Origin: Salvia splendens
Lineage: Eukaryota; Streptophyta; Magnoliopsida; Lamiales; Lamiaceae
DNA: 64,000 bases
Assembly: GCF_004379255.2 (NCBI RefSeq)
Contig: NC_056034.1
Coordinates: forward strand, 6,636,501 to 6,700,500
Reading direction: 5' to 3'
Part shown: piece by piece, positions 1 through 11,177 of the stretch
Layout: every line of letters begins with the position of its first letter
Position numbering within the stretch: the stretch's first letter is position 1
The notes under the pieces: generated by a model
What the model saw: only the letters and a program-made list of their open reading frames with translations
Database searches by the model: none
What the model was told of the DNA's origin: nothing
Translations under genes and position numbers: made by a program

Positions 1-171
1 AACAATGAAGTAAGCCGAGCAGAAAAGCTGGGCAAACTTGAACCCACATGGGAAGGTCCGTATCGGGTGTCAGAAGTCCTGGGAAAAGGGTCTTATAAAT
101 TAACTCACATGTCAGGAGAACAAGTACCCCGAACATGGCATATTTCCAACCTCAAGAAGTTCTATTTGTAA
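1..171 (+). CDS. Ty3-gypsy polyprotein, integrase C-terminus (partial)
   Basis: Frame 1 is open from the window edge to a TAA at 169-171 and encodes 56 residues. It contains the chromodomain-like integrase tail of Ty3-gypsy elements: a TWEGPYRV motif, then GSYKL and a final WHISNLKKFYL. This region follows the catalytic DDE core and helps the integrase bind DNA. Everything upstream is missing because the window starts here, so intactness of the polyprotein cannot be judged. Confidence 0.9.
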   Translation, partial: NNEVSRAEKLGKLEPTWEGPYRVSEVLGKGSYKLTHMSGEQVPRTWHISNLKKFYL

Positions 172-191
172 GAGACAAGGTCCGGTCAGTC

Positions 192-260
192 TTGTGTCTA
201 GTTCGGTCCTAGGGTTATGTGCTTTCATATTTTTATTGTGTCTAGTTCGGTCCTAGGGTT
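192..260 (+). repeat. 25-bp direct repeat downstream of pol
   Basis: A 25-bp block beginning TTGTGTCTAGTTCGG occurs at 192-216 and again at 236-260, just after the pol stop. It is probably a small replication-slippage or template-switch duplication in the untranslated part of the element. Confidence 0.85.
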
Positions 261-747
261 GTTGTTCGTTTTTTGAAAGTTTAAAATCTTTTTCGTCCTT
301 TTTATTTGTCTCTCTATGTGCGTTTTGTCTCTTACAAATGTTACTGAGGTATATTGTTCCTTAAAGGCTGATCCCCTTTTTTTAGATCATGTATTAAAGA
401 CAATTGTGAGTCCAAGCTTCTAAGGAAGATACAAGATTCCACAATTCAGCTTAAGAAACAAGCAATTCGTCTGAAACGAACTGCAATAAGCCGGAAACCA
501 CTCCGGTTAACTAGGGAAAGTCCAATCCAAGCGATAAAACTCGCCAAATAAGGACACTAACTAAGTCCGGTCAAAGAAGAGTTTACTTCATAAGACCGAG
601 GACGAGTACAATAAATGAAATAAAAAATCGCTGAACTGTAAATACGCAGTGATAGAAGCGAAATGAATAATTTCATTTACTAAGTCTTGTTGGGCATACA
701 ATTCCGCTGCCCTACGAGAATGCGTTACACCATTACAAAGGACTATT

Positions 748-1467
748 CTACTGTCTACGATTGCTAAAGTTGAGCCACCTATCCGAAAAATCCTCATGAT
801 GCTGAGTTCGGGCGTTCCGAGCAGTTGAAGAATAAGTAGGTGGACGAGATGCTCTGATCGACCTACCGCCTCTTCCCTGAGTCCGGGAAGTTCTAGCACC
901 TCGGCGGCGAAGAGTCTCTTCACGAAGCATTCGCTGATCTTGCTCACTCATATTCACAACTCCTCTACGAACTTCAGGGCGTTCTTGTCTTGACGTTTCC
1001 GGTTGCTCCTGAGTCCGTTGCTGATTTGGAGTAGAAATTTGAGTAAGTGGATTAGAGGTTTGAGTTGGAGTGTGAGCATCTGTTAGCGAGAAACGGCTAA
1101 GGAATCTCTCGATTGAGGGACGCCGGGAAAGAATGATGTCGTACAGAGAAGCCAAGCGCCGCAATGATTTCACAACTTGTTGGCAAGCCGAGCTCTCCAG
1201 CACATTGTTCTTCCGGAGTACATGAAGCTTCTCCCACTGTTCATCAACTTGATTCTGAACTTCAGATATAGTCATTCCCCCGCGCCCGCAGATGAAATCT
1301 TCATATGCAGTCCTCTCAGCGATGACAGTATTCAGCTCGGCCTCCAGATCTTTCTTTATGGACTCTAAGTCCTTATTGTTGGACTCCAGCTCCACTAAAC
1401 GAGCCAAGAGTTCATCATACTTCATCTGGTCATCTATAGCTTTTTTCTCAGCTTCATTTAAAGCCAA
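748..1467 (-). CDS. Antisense coiled-coil ORF of the Tat element
   Basis: This 239-codon frame runs opposite to pol. The first half is a charged heptad-rich coiled coil (about residues 1-60, ELLARLVELESNNKDLESI). The second half is Gln/Thr/Pro-rich, then strongly Arg-rich (about residues 165-215), which would suit nucleic-acid binding. The frame stays open upstream of the chosen Met for about 20 codons until a TAG preceded by a possible AG acceptor, so the ATG may lie in an upstream exon. No family is recognised. It may be a second antisense gene, or a 3' exon of the one at 1731-3662. Confidence 0.5.
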   Translation of the reverse strand: MALNEAEKKAIDDQMKYDELLARLVELESNNKDLESIKKDLEAELNTVIAERTAYEDFICGRGGMTISEVQNQVDEQWEKLHVLRKNNVLESSACQQVVKSLRRLASLYDIILSRRPSIERFLSRFSLTDAHTPTQTSNPLTQISTPNQQRTQEQPETSRQERPEVRRGVVNMSEQDQRMLREETLRRRGARTSRTQGRGGRSIRASRPPTYSSTARNARTQHHEDFSDRWLNFSNRRQ

Positions 1468-1730
1468 AGAGTATAGCCGCTTCCAGTGAAGTACCTCCAG
1501 CTCCTTAGAGTTAAGAATACGAAGCAGCTATGTCAGTTCGGCATTTCAGTTTACCGAGCAGGCAGTAAACCACAATAGGAGTAAAAGAGATTAAGAAAAG
1601 CTATAAGGAAGACACGAGTGTAGAAAGAAGAATTTTTTTTCATTCACAAGAAAAAATTTACACAAGGAGGGCTTCAAGGCCATTTTACAAATAGAAAGAA
1701 GGAAACTAAACTAAGAGAAGGGAGACGAAA

Positions 1731-3662
1731 TCATACTCCGCCAGTTTCGTCTCCGGCTTCCCTGTGGGTTTCAGCTTCTTTCTCCTTGTCGACCTCGGTC
1801 TCAGCCTCGGCCTCCCTCCTCCCTCCCTCCTGCTCGGCGCCCCCATCGCCGATCTGCTGCACCTCTTGCTCGGCGTGCCCGTCGCCGGTCTGCTGATCCT
1901 TCTGCTCGGTCTCCTTGCCGGCCTCATTTTCCTGCTCACCCTCTTCTTTGAAAATTGAAGCGGGTGAAACAGGCCCCAAGGAGGCAAAGATGGCCTCCAT
2001 GTTCTCGTCACGGTCAGCACGGCAATTACGGACTCGCTCAGCAGAAAGCAGGACCGATGAAGACGCAAGCTCCTCAAGGAGCGGCAGACTCTGGAGACGC
2101 GCTGCAATCTCTCGGCCATACAGCGGCAAGACGACTTCGGGTTCCTGCTCAACATTATCGGTCATCAATTTCAGCAGATCACCGATAAGGTCCGAAAATT
2201 GATTGCTCAAAAAGAGTTTCTCCGTGTAAACGCGGAGAGCCTCCCCCTGAGCAACCACGGCAGCCGCCTCCCTCTGTTTCGACCGCTCTCTCTGGATGAT
2301 GAGCTGGTCTTTGGCACGCTGGGCTTCATCCTGAGCCGAGATCATAGCGACCCTTGCCTTCTCAAAGTCTGCCCGAGCCTGTTCGGCCTGGTGACGAGCA
2401 GCATTCAAATTCCTCTGCATCTCATCATAATCGCTGGACGCTTTAGAGAGTTCAACTGTGACGAGTTTGCAGAGCATATTGTTCCTCTGAAAATGGAAAA
2501 AGGAGAAAGTCAACAGAGGGGCCACAAAAAAAATATAGGAAAGAAGCAAAGCCAGAAAATCAAGAAGAAAATTCACCTCTACAAAGTCCTTTGGCCATAA
2601 AAAGGGCTCAGAGATATGTTCCGAAGTGGCCGTAACCACTCCTGATCCATAACCCCCCTGGACAATGTCTCTCTCTGGCGCTTTTGGGGGTTTCTGAGTC
2701 TTCGCCTTCCCCCTTGCCGAGGTCGATCCCGGCTTTTTTGGATCCGAAGACTGACTCGAAGAGGTCTTCTGCCTCTTCGGATTCTTCTCGGCATCAGACG
2801 CCGAGCTGGTGGTTTTCTGTTTCTCCGGCTCCTTTGATTCGGAGGATTTGCGACCAAGCTTGGTTAGCATGTTCACTGCCAAAAAGCAAGAAAACAAAGT
2901 TAGTTTTCGCCGCTAAAGCAGTAAAGCATAAAAAAGAAATCCTCACCCTCAGTCTCTTCGTCCGAAGACGAGGAGTCGAACACGAAGTCACCCTTGACGA
3001 GCTCAGATTCCAAATACTGTTTCCTAATCATGGGAATCTTATTGAGCCCGCCCTCGAGCTCGTCCAACGGTTCTACCCGAGGATGAGGAATTACGGACTT
3101 CGGCCCTCTCCAGGAAAAGTCCGGAGCCGCTGTCCTATTGTAAAAAAAAGAAGCGATTTTGCCACATCGGCCATTTGGTTTTACAGAAGGCTCTAAAGGG
3201 CTGTAAAGGGATCAAGTAAAACCAGGATCCCTTTCTCTTAAACTGAAAGAAATTAAGGATTGCCCTCAGAGACAGATCCTTTTCTAGTCTACGCAGCTCG
3301 GCAGCAAAGGCCGATAAGTGCCTCCAAGAATTTGGAGTCACCTGACCTAAAGGAAGTTGGAAAAAATCAAGAAGCTCTACAAACGCGGGGGGAAGAGGGA
3401 AACGAAGCCCGCATTCTAAGCAGGCTTCGTAAACGGTGGCATAACCCTCCGGCGGCGAGTTAGCCCTATGAGTGTCGTCGGGAATCACCACTAACCCCCC
3501 AGGAAGAAAATATTTTCTGTGTAAGGATATCACAGTATCCTTACTCAAAATGCTGTGAAAATATTCTACCGTCTTCTCCCCGGACTTTTTCCGGCCAGAA
3601 GATCCCTTACCCCCCTTCCTACCACTACCTGATTCAGAAACAGTTTCAGAAGAAGAAGACAT
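1731..3662 (-). CDS. Spliced antisense gene of the Tat element (putative gypsy type transposon domain)
   Basis: Exon 1 is 3662-2947, exon 2 is 2875-2577 and exon 3 is 2486-1731. Introns are 2946-2876 (71 bp) and 2576-2487 (90 bp), both GT-AG. The start is the Met before SSSSETV; an upstream Met at 3839 is preceded by UTR-like sequence. The N-terminal part (SPPEGYATVYEACLECGLRF, then FPLPPAFVELLDFF) matches the plant domain called putative gypsy type transposon (recalled as PF04195). It is followed by a linker rich in Ser, Lys and Pro, a long coiled coil and a Glu-rich tail. Exon 1 needs one frameshift at an 8-base A run on the + strand (3142-3149). Function is unknown; such antisense genes are typical of Tat elements. 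Confidence 0.65.
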
Positions 3663-3966
3663 GATTCTTACTCTTCGATGGTCGAAAGTCTCTGAAGAAA
3701 TTCTTGAAGAAGCGGAAGAAAATTTTACGAAAAAGAGAGAGAATGCAGAAGAAATAATCGCAAAAGTGTTCCAATGATGAAGAAAGGAAATATTTATCAG
3801 ATTCGCAGAGGCGTTTTCAAATTCGTCGCACCGTTTCAAATCCCACTTTTTCTGGATTCTCTGGCCGGATTTGCTGTCACATTTAATGCAGACACGTGCA
3901 GAGCACGCCCCCTGACGTCAGCCTCCCCCTTACACTTATCCAAAATGCCGAAGTGATTCACTTCGC

Positions 3967-3985
3967 TTTTCGGGGGGGGGGGTGG
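3967..3985 (+). other. Polypurine tract
   Basis: A run dominated by G (ten consecutive G) ends directly before the LTR start at 3986. It is the expected primer site for plus-strand DNA synthesis during reverse transcription. Confidence 0.7.
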
Positions 3986-4528
3986 TGATGGGATACGAAC
4001 TAAACAATAATTGCGAGCCCAATAGCAGTGACGGCCCATCAGCCCAAAACCCAAGAAAGAGTATCAGTTCGGCACAACCAAAGAGTTCGGTCACAGCCTA
4101 TAGCTCGGTAAAAGCCGACCAATCGAGCTCAACTCTCAGATCGGCAAAAGCTGATCGGGAAAGTTCAGCAGTTCAGTCTCAGTATTCGACCGAACAAGGA
4201 AATAGTGGACCCATGCACGATCTCCACGACCTCCATTACACCCACGATCTATTTAGTGGTATTAAGCAGTTATCAACCCCCCCTACCAGGGCTGCAAACC
4301 ACGATCTTAGTTCGAATGTATAAATAGAACTTAGATCAGATAGACCAAGGTGAAGTTCTCTAGATCCTGAATCTCATATAGCAAATCAGCATTGTAATCT
4401 GTAAGCTAGATCAAGCAATACAAATTTGCCCTCTATTCTTCCCGTGGACGTAGATTTACCTCAGTAAATCGAACCACGTAATTTTCAGTGTTGTGATCTT
4501 CATTTATTACTTGCATTTATTCCCATCA
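3986..4528 (+). repeat. 3' LTR of the Tat element
   Basis: The LTR starts TGATGGGA and ends TCCCATCA, a perfect 8-bp terminal inverted repeat. It is preceded by the polypurine tract. It contains a TATAAATA box and, upstream of it, several copies of a TCGGYAAAAGCYGA-like motif (4100-4160) that could be enhancer repeats. Confidence 0.85.
4319..4326 (+). promoter_or_regulatory. TATA box in the LTR
   Basis: TATAAATA lies about 60% into the LTR, where the U3/R boundary is expected. It would drive element transcription from the 5' LTR copy; in this 3' copy it could drive read-out into 4.5 kb and beyond. Confidence 0.65.
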
Positions 4529-4848
4529 AAAATTCGCTAAATCATCACTAGGTGGGGTCTCTAATCAATAGATCATCAACCATCACAAATCTATATTAGT
4601 AGCAAATCGTAGTTGTTTATTAAAATTTCCAAATACATAGAGATAGATACGAATGAGCTTTAGATAATATGAGAACACAAATACTAGCTCCTCATTTGAA
4701 TTATTCCAATGTTGCGTCATGCGTGTGGAATTCAATGGCCTCAATTTTCTCACGAGTTAATGGGGCTTGAATGAACAATATAGGTTAGTTGATTATTTTT
4801 CTTGAAGAAGTAAATTGACATTTATCAAATTTCGCTCACTACAACTAA

Positions 4849-5793
4849 GGATGGGTCGGTACGGTATACCTATCGAAATGGACATACCGCATACCGTACT
4901 GAAAAGTACGGTATGAGAAAAAACGATATCGTACCATACAGATTTTTTTGGTATATCAAAATATGAATATCGTTACCTTACCGACATTTCAATATACTGT
5001 ACCGTATTTCGGTATACCGCAGTATTGCACGGTATACTAAAACACCAATATGCTCTTACCGACAAAAAGAACATGTTTCATACATTAAATACTGAAAATA
5101 ACATTTTAACTATTTGATAATGTTTAAAATGATAAAATTCCATCACAAGTTCTTAATATTCAAAATTAATACAACGTCCAACCAATAAAATTCCAACATT
5201 AAAATAAAAAACAATTAGCTTCATTTCTTTCAACTTCATTCACGATCACTTTACAACCATTCGTCTATGAACCTGCATTAGTCAAACAAATATATCTCCC
5301 TCCGTCCTACAAAGTTTGTCCCATTTTATCATTTTCGTCCGTTCCACAAAGTTTGTCACATTTGGAATCTTACCAAAAATAGACATTAAATATCCCTCTC
5401 AATTTTCTCAACGTGGGATACTTATCCCACTACACATCTTCATTTAATACAAAGTCAAACAATTTCTTAAAACTCATGCCGGATCAAACCGGACAAACTT
5501 TGTGGGACGGAGGGAGTATAAATAATAAATTTTATAATATTATAAATATGGTATATATCTATATATATATATACTAGGTATGCGGTATTAATTAATGGTA
5601 TATACCAAAAAATGCGGCATATACCGTAATTTTGCGGAATAATGCGGTATACCGCGGTATATGAAAAATCCATACCGTTACCGTACCAAAATCTTACGGT
5701 ACAGTATCATACCATACCGAAAGTTACGGTATTTTCGGTATTTTTTCGGTATGGTAAGTGCGTATTTCGGTATTACGGTATTTTTCCCCAGCC
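4849..5793. mobile_element. Non-autonomous hAT-like element with GGTATACCG-rich ends
   Basis: Both ends (about 4849-5050 and 5580-5793) are packed with GGTAT/ATACC and CGGTA motifs in opposite orientation. The ends are imperfect inverted repeats (GGATGGGTCGG against GGCTGGGGAAA). Flanks ACAACTAA and ATAACTAC match at six of eight positions, fitting the 8-bp duplication of hAT elements. No transposase is present. A Stowaway-like MITE sits inside. Confidence 0.55.
5295..5518. mobile_element. Stowaway-like MITE inside the hAT-like element
   Basis: It begins CTCCCTCCGTCCTAC and ends in the reverse complement GGACGGAGGGAGTA. This is the end sequence of a very common plant Tc1/mariner (Stowaway-like) MITE group that duplicates TA. 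About 220 bp, no coding capacity. Confidence 0.75.
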
Positions 5794-6434
5794 ATAACTA
5801 CAATTATGAAAATTGAAAAATTAGATAAATATCGTTAGGTCGAAGGTCGAATTCTGGTTTGTCTCACGAACTTTTAAATTGAAATATTAAATCACGAAAT
5901 TTTAATTTTTCTCAATTATCTCATCCATGCACAAAATGCCATCTTTTAACGATATTCAAGATGACATGTTTAACTAATATAAGTTTTTTTCCTTTTATAT
6001 TCCTTCATTTTCTCAATCATCTTCTTAGTTGATTGAAATATTATCGTTTTTAACATCACAAAGAGCCGATTTTTGCACGGATGTGACAATGGAGAAAAAA
6101 TGAAACTTCGTGATTCAATATATCAATTAAAAATTCATAGGACGGACCAGAATTTGATCAAACTTCATGATTTAAATAACTATTATCCTTAAAAATGAGA
6201 ATGATCATTTACTAACTATTAAAATACTAAAATTTTACTGGAATGAGACTTTATACAAACTGAATTTCATGAATTATTCGTTAATACGTTCCTTATATTT
6301 CAATTTACACCTTCTACTAGTTTTATTTAACTTTGACCATAAACTAAAATTAAGTTGTACATCCAAAGCACATGAAAATTTAATTCTACAGAACTACACA
6401 TGTCGAAAAATACAATTAAAATGGAGAACAAAAG
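5794..6434. other. AT-rich intergenic DNA
   Basis: The sequence is AT-rich with scattered short frames and no recognisable gene, repeat ends or RNA. It is the 3' flank of the NLR pseudogene. Confidence 0.6.
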
Positions 6435-9096
6435 TTAAACCACAGAACCTTTAATCTCAAAGAAAAGTTGCACCAGACGAAAATGATATCTAGGTAGACC
6501 CTCTTCTTTCAACATTTTGTGGAACTCATCAATTTCTTTCAGTGTATCAAAACCAAAACAAGGTTGAAGGTCTTGATTTCCGAGACTCTCTTGTTCCACC
6601 ACTATTCTCACTGTTGAAATCGCAGCAGACACGCTGCAGCTTTCCAGTCAAATAACTCGAAGTGTTGGTATTTCTCCAATATCCGAAGGGACCTGGCTCA
6701 GTTTAGATGAACCACAGATATGAAGAGCTTCGAGTATCGGGAAATGAGAGCTGTTTGCATTCCTGTACACCAACTCATCACAATCAGATATCATCAACAC
6801 TTTGAGGCTAGAGAATTCCTGGTCACACTGCTCCCACTTGGATCCTTTGACAGAATGCAGTTCTAAATATCCAAGATTGGACAAGGATTCAATCCTCGTG
6901 TTCAGTTCTTCCCAATCTGACAATTCAGCAAACACAACTCCTCAAGTGAGCTTGGGAAGCTCAAGCTTAGATTGACATCGCGCCACTCTGATTCAGAACC
7001 AAAGGATAACTTCAGCGATTCGAGCTTACTGAAGAGGGTGAGATTGTGAAGGCAATATTTCGAGCTTGTTGTGGGATGATGGTAATCTACAGCCAATTCC
7101 TTTATGTTGGGAATTCTTTTGCAAACCTCTTTTGTCAATCTCAAAATTTTCACTCCCACGAGTCTTTGTAGGTTTTCCAAAACAATGCATTCTCGTTCTC
7201 GCTGCTTGAGAACAGGGTCGGCAAGACAAACTCCATCGAGCTTGAGATGCCTGAGCTGTGTCATCTCCCATATCTCATATGGTGCAGTAACACAAACACC
7301 ATCGTGATGTATGATTAGTGTTTGTAAATTCCATAGTTGGGATATTGATGAGGGAATCAGGTAGGGGCCGGGATAACAACAGGTAACGTAAAAAATAAGA
7401 CAGCGTAAGTTAACTTGCTGAAAATGAGCAGCTGGGAAACATCTTCCTTCACCCAAGAAAATATGAGTGGCATAAGCTGATACTCTCAGTAATCTTGAGA
7501 AAAGTGATGACCTATAAAATTCAAGCTGCCCTAGCAGTCGGGGACGGAGTATAAGAGAACGGAGGAGCAATGGGGGTGATTCCAGAGCACCAAGACTCTT
7601 CCCCTCCGGAATCACAATGCGATGTTCCCTTCCAACACCATGTGTGGTATCAAGCACACACATAAATTCCTCTTTCTTGGCTACCTTCAAACACAACTCT
7701 CTCACTATATCATGGATAACGCAAAAATGAGCTTTTCCATTCCACCTCCTTTCAACAACTAAAATGAGATTCCTGTCAATCAAATCTTTCAAGTAATCCT
7801 CTGCCACCTCCTCCAAACTTGAGGATCCATTTGGTTTAATAAACCCCTCCGAAACCCAATATCTGAGGAGTTTAGAGGCATCAATCCTTTCATCTTCCTG
7901 GAAAATCCCCACGTACAAAAAACATGGCTTTAGACAAGCAGGAAGGTGGTAATAACTCAAACTAATTATGTTCAAGCACTGCTCATCTTCCCCTATACTC
8001 GAAATCGGGTTTATAAAACCAGCAACCTTCTCCCAATATTCGACCGCCCTAGATGATTTTCTAAGATGCCCACCAATCACAACTATCGGCAGAGGAAGTC
8101 CTCTACATCTTTTCACTATCTTCCTCCCAATTTCCTCTAACTAGACAGGACAATCTTCTTCTCGAATGCCTTTCCACGAAACAAATCCCAACTTTTCTCC
8201 TCATCCAGAAAGTTCATTTGGAGAGGGGAAGAGCTAAGATGAGCTGCCAAGTTTGCTAGCCGAGTCGTTACAACGACACAACTCCCATTGCCATTATCCG
8301 GGAAAAACATATGTGTATCATCCCAAGCTTCCAAACTCCACATATCATCTAACACAATTAAATACCTTCTACCCCATAGCAATTTATGCAACTCTTCTCC
8401 TAATCTACCAACATCCCCATCGGTTTTTCGATTCTCAAAAAGTAGTTGTGTAAGAACATTGTCTACACTAAATTCTTGAGATATTGTGGCCCAACAGCGA
8501 ATATCAAAATGCTGCTGAATAAGTAAATGGTTATAAACATTTCCAGCAAGAGTAGTCTTACCCATTCCGCCCATCCCCACGACTGGGACGACGCGCTGAC
8601 TGGAATCTCCTCCGGTGAATGTGAGCATCTCCATAAGTCGAACAACGGCAGCATCGAATCCAACCATCACATTGTTCCCTGAAGACCTAAATTCCGATGA
8701 AGTATGTGGCGAATATGTGTTAAAATTAAACCCAATTTTGGATTTATTAAACTGCATCGCCACTATCTCGACGACAAAGTGCAGATCTTCAATTGATTTC
8801 TGCAGATCGAGCGAGAAATCAGGTGATGGGGTTCCAGTAAGGAGTTGATCAACTACGTGGGATTCGATCACGGGGTGAGCCGCGTGAGCAGCCGATGCGA
8901 TTCGGGTCTCTAAAATTTCAGCGGATTCTGTGGTGTATCCATGAGAATCGAAGGTTTCCATAAAATCGATCAAGGAGTGGACGATTTGGGAAAGGAGAGT
9001 GATCTGTTTGCTGTCGAAAGAAAATGAATGAGTGGGATGGTTGGGAATCAGCTCCAAATCGTTCATGAGCGAAACTAGAGCTGCGTAGGCTGCCAT
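6435..9096 (-). pseudogene. CC-NB-LRR (R1/late-blight-resistance-like) NLR pseudogene
   Basis: The gene would encode an intracellular immune receptor of about 880 residues. The first frame (9096 to about 8140) has a short Rx-type N-terminal domain (about residues 1-140), the P-loop GMGGMGKTT (174-182), an RNBS-A-like segment, kinase-2 YLIVLDDMW (245-253) and CVVVTTR (273-279). The next frame (8116-6902) has CRGLPLPIVVIGGHL, RNBS-D, an IHD in place of MHD, and leucine-rich repeats. LRRs continue at 6935-6648 and 6632-6435. Lesions: a frameshift near 8155 plus an in-frame TAG at 8143-8141, a frameshift near 6905-6915, and a TGA at 6650-6648. Exon structure is otherwise one block, as in most R1-like genes. 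Repeated lesions argue against single sequencing errors. Confidence 0.85.
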
Positions 9097-9549
9097 CGAT
9101 CTCTAATTTCAGTGGGAAAGGAGGCTGAATACTTGACTGAGAAGCTTCGGTCATTCAAATTTAGTCTTGCTCATGCTTTTACTTTATTCAGTGGCTTTCT
9201 CTTTCGACCCGCGCTTTTTTTTAAGGAAATGGCAAATGATGTCGCGAGGGTCCGAACTCAGCACCTCTTATAATAATGTCTAAACTCTTTGCTGCTAGGA
9301 CAAATGCTCTTTGGACTTTTTCTTTTACTCCCTCAGTCCCCAATAATTGTCACTTTAGTTTTGGCTAGGAGTGAGCAAAAAAAAATCCGAAAACCGAATA
9401 TCCGAACCGAATCAAAAATTTGAAATTCGGTTCGATTTTTATAGGTTTTTCGGTTCGGTTCGGGCAAAAAAAAAAACAAAAAATCGAATTATATTTTAAA
9501 TATAATATTATATATATTTATCCTACTAATTTAATACTATTATATTATA

Positions 9550-9805
9550 TACTCCCTCCGTCCGCCATTAGGAGTCTCATTTCTTGGCGGCACGAGTTTT
9601 AAGAAATGTTAAAAAAAATGGTTGGAAAAAGTTAGTGGAATAGAGGTCCCACTTGTATATATTAGTTTTAAATGAAGTGTGAGTGAAATGAGTTAGTGGA
9701 AGGTTGTACCCTATTACCATTTATGGTAAAAGTGAACCGGGACTCTTATTCGCGGACGAACTAAAATGGCAAAACGGGACTCCTATTCGCGGACGGAGGG
9801 AGTAT
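9550..9805. mobile_element. Stowaway-like MITE (256 bp)
   Basis: TACTCCCTCCGTCCGC at the left and GCGGACGGAGGGAGTA at the right are perfect inverted ends flanked by TA. The interior contains the GGCACGAGTTTTAAGAAATG block common to this MITE group. Confidence 0.85.
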
Positions 9806-9875
9806 ATAATATATATTCTTTTAATATATTTTATATAATATGTATTGTAGTATATTCTATTAATTTTATATTATA

Positions 9876-10084
9876 TACTCCCTCCGTTCCTTGTTAATAG
9901 ATGTATTTTTTTTAGCACAGGGTTTAAGAATAGTGTGTTAAGTAGATGGTGAATAAAGTAAGAGATGTAGAGAGAATAAAGTAAGAGGGAGGGTTACTTT
10001 TTACCAAATATAGAAATGACTCAATTAACTTGAAACTTTCAAAAATGGTAAAATAATTCTATTAACATGGAACGGATGGACTAT
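9876..10084. mobile_element. Stowaway-like MITE (209 bp)
   Basis: Left end TACTCCCTCCGTTCC; right end GGAACGGATGGACTA, a slightly decayed inverted copy. Non-coding. Confidence 0.75.
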
Positions 10085-10206
10085 ATATTTATTATTCCAT
10101 TAGTATATATGTTAAAAAGAACTGAAATCCGAATGCCCACCTCTTGTTCCGGCACGAGTTTTAAGAAATGCAAAGAAAAGTGACTTACTTTTATATATTA
10201 GTTTTA

Positions 10207-10370
10207 TACTCCCTCCGTCCCGCTTTAGCAGTCCCGGTTACTTTTCCGCACTTGTTTTATAAAAATGATAGTAAATAGTTAAAGTGAAGAAATGGTAATA
10301 AGAAATATCATTTTTTATAAAACGAGTGCAAAAAAGTAATCGGGACTGCTAAAGAGGGACGAGAGGAGTA
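10207..10370. mobile_element. Stowaway-like MITE nested in another MITE
   Basis: The ends TACTCCCTCCGTCCCGC and GGGACGAGAGGAGTA are inverted, and the arms pair over more than 50 bp (AGCAGTCCCG against CGGGACTGCT). The flanks on both sides belong to the outer MITE. Confidence 0.8.
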
Positions 10371-10594
10371 TAAAATGTGAGTGAAATGAGTTAGTAGAAT
10401 GTTAGCCCTACTTACCATTTATAGTAAAAAATGGAAGTGAACAATTCATAAGGGACGGAAGAAAATGACAAAAGTAAGCAATTAATGGGGGACAGAGGGA
10501 GTAGTAATCTCTAGGAGCATTCACAATAGCTCTAGACCAGCCCAGCCAAGCAACAGCCTAACCAATGCCCTAACCTAGCAAATATATTGACAAA

Positions 10595-10818
10595 TACTCC
10601 CCCGCCCCAAATAATATGCACTTTGGGGATGACACGTGTTTTAATGTAAAATTGGTAAAGTAAGAGGAACGTAGAGAGAAAAAGTAAGTAAAGCATTGTT
10701 AGTGGAGAATGAGTCTCACCTCATTAGAGATAAGAGACTTTCCAAATTAGAAAGTGTATATTCATGTTGAACGGACTAAAAAAGAAAGAGTGCATATTCT
10801 TGTAGGACGGATGTAGTA
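10595..10818. mobile_element. Stowaway-like MITE (224 bp)
   Basis: Left end TACTCCCCCGCCCC, right end GTAGGACGGATGTAGTA. The inner arms AATATGCACTTT and AGAGTGCATATT are inverted. Ends are more diverged than in its neighbours. Confidence 0.65.
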
Positions 10819-11177
10819 TGAAATTAAATTGGACAAAAATGGAGAAAGTGCAAACATAATTCAATAAAATAAAACTCTACGAGTGGTGTGAATAAGATGA
10901 AATGCAACAAGCCGTATATATAGAGTTTGTTAGTATGTCTTAAATCTATATTGTTTGTCGCTAGTCAAACGGGGGTCTCGCGTACACAGTGTTGGTGAAC
11001 CACGTAAATGTATGTCTCTTCGTTTATATTTGTTTCGATTACTCAATTACTATATTCTGTCAAAACATAGTTGAAATAATAAAAAAAATCGGACGGCTCG
11101 CCAATCGCCTCTCATCCACGCCTTAGCTCTCGAACATTTCTCTCTCATCTGTTTGGCTGGCCGCCGGCAATAGCGCC

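Larger units (their letters stand above)
1..4528 (+). mobile_element. 3' portion of a Tat/Retand-type Ty3-gypsy LTR retrotransposon
   Basis: The window opens inside an LTR retrotransposon. It shows the last codons of the integrase, about 3.8 kb of non-pol sequence with antisense reading frames, a G-rich polypurine tract and a 543-bp 3' LTR. The order pol, extra antisense ORFs, then 3' LTR is known for the Tat/Ogre/Retand lineage of plant Ty3-gypsy elements. The 5' LTR, gag and most of pol lie before the window, so the target duplication cannot be checked; the five bases after the LTR are AAAAT. Assignment to Retand rather than another Tat family is inference. Confidence 0.8.
9367..10134. mobile_element. 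hAT-like non-autonomous element with CCGAA-rich ends
   Basis: The left end GGAGTGAGCAAAAAA is followed by repeated CCGAA/TTCGG words. The right end is GAAATCCGAATGCCCACCTC, whose complement resembles the left end. The interior is very AT-rich and holds two Stowaway-like MITEs. Target duplication is not convincing. Confidence 0.45.
9326..10503. mobile_element. Outer Stowaway-like MITE, split by later insertions
   Basis: The left end TACTCCCTCAGTCCCC (from 9326) pairs with the right end GGGGGACAGAGGGAGTA (to 10503). The next bases on each side, TAATTGTCACTT and its counterpart, also match as an inverted repeat. The body is cut by a hAT-like element (9367 to about 10134) and by a second MITE (10207-10370). 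Pieces of the body resemble the intact MITE at 9550-9805. Confidence 0.55.

Noticed and set aside
2480..2580. Hydrophobic, membrane-like segment in the antisense ORF
   Set aside because: It is flanked by good GT and AG sites and is better read as a 90-bp intron.
9230..9310. GGTCCGAACTC B-box-like word near 9249-9259
   Set aside because: No matching A box or tail could be identified; too weak for a SINE or tRNA call.
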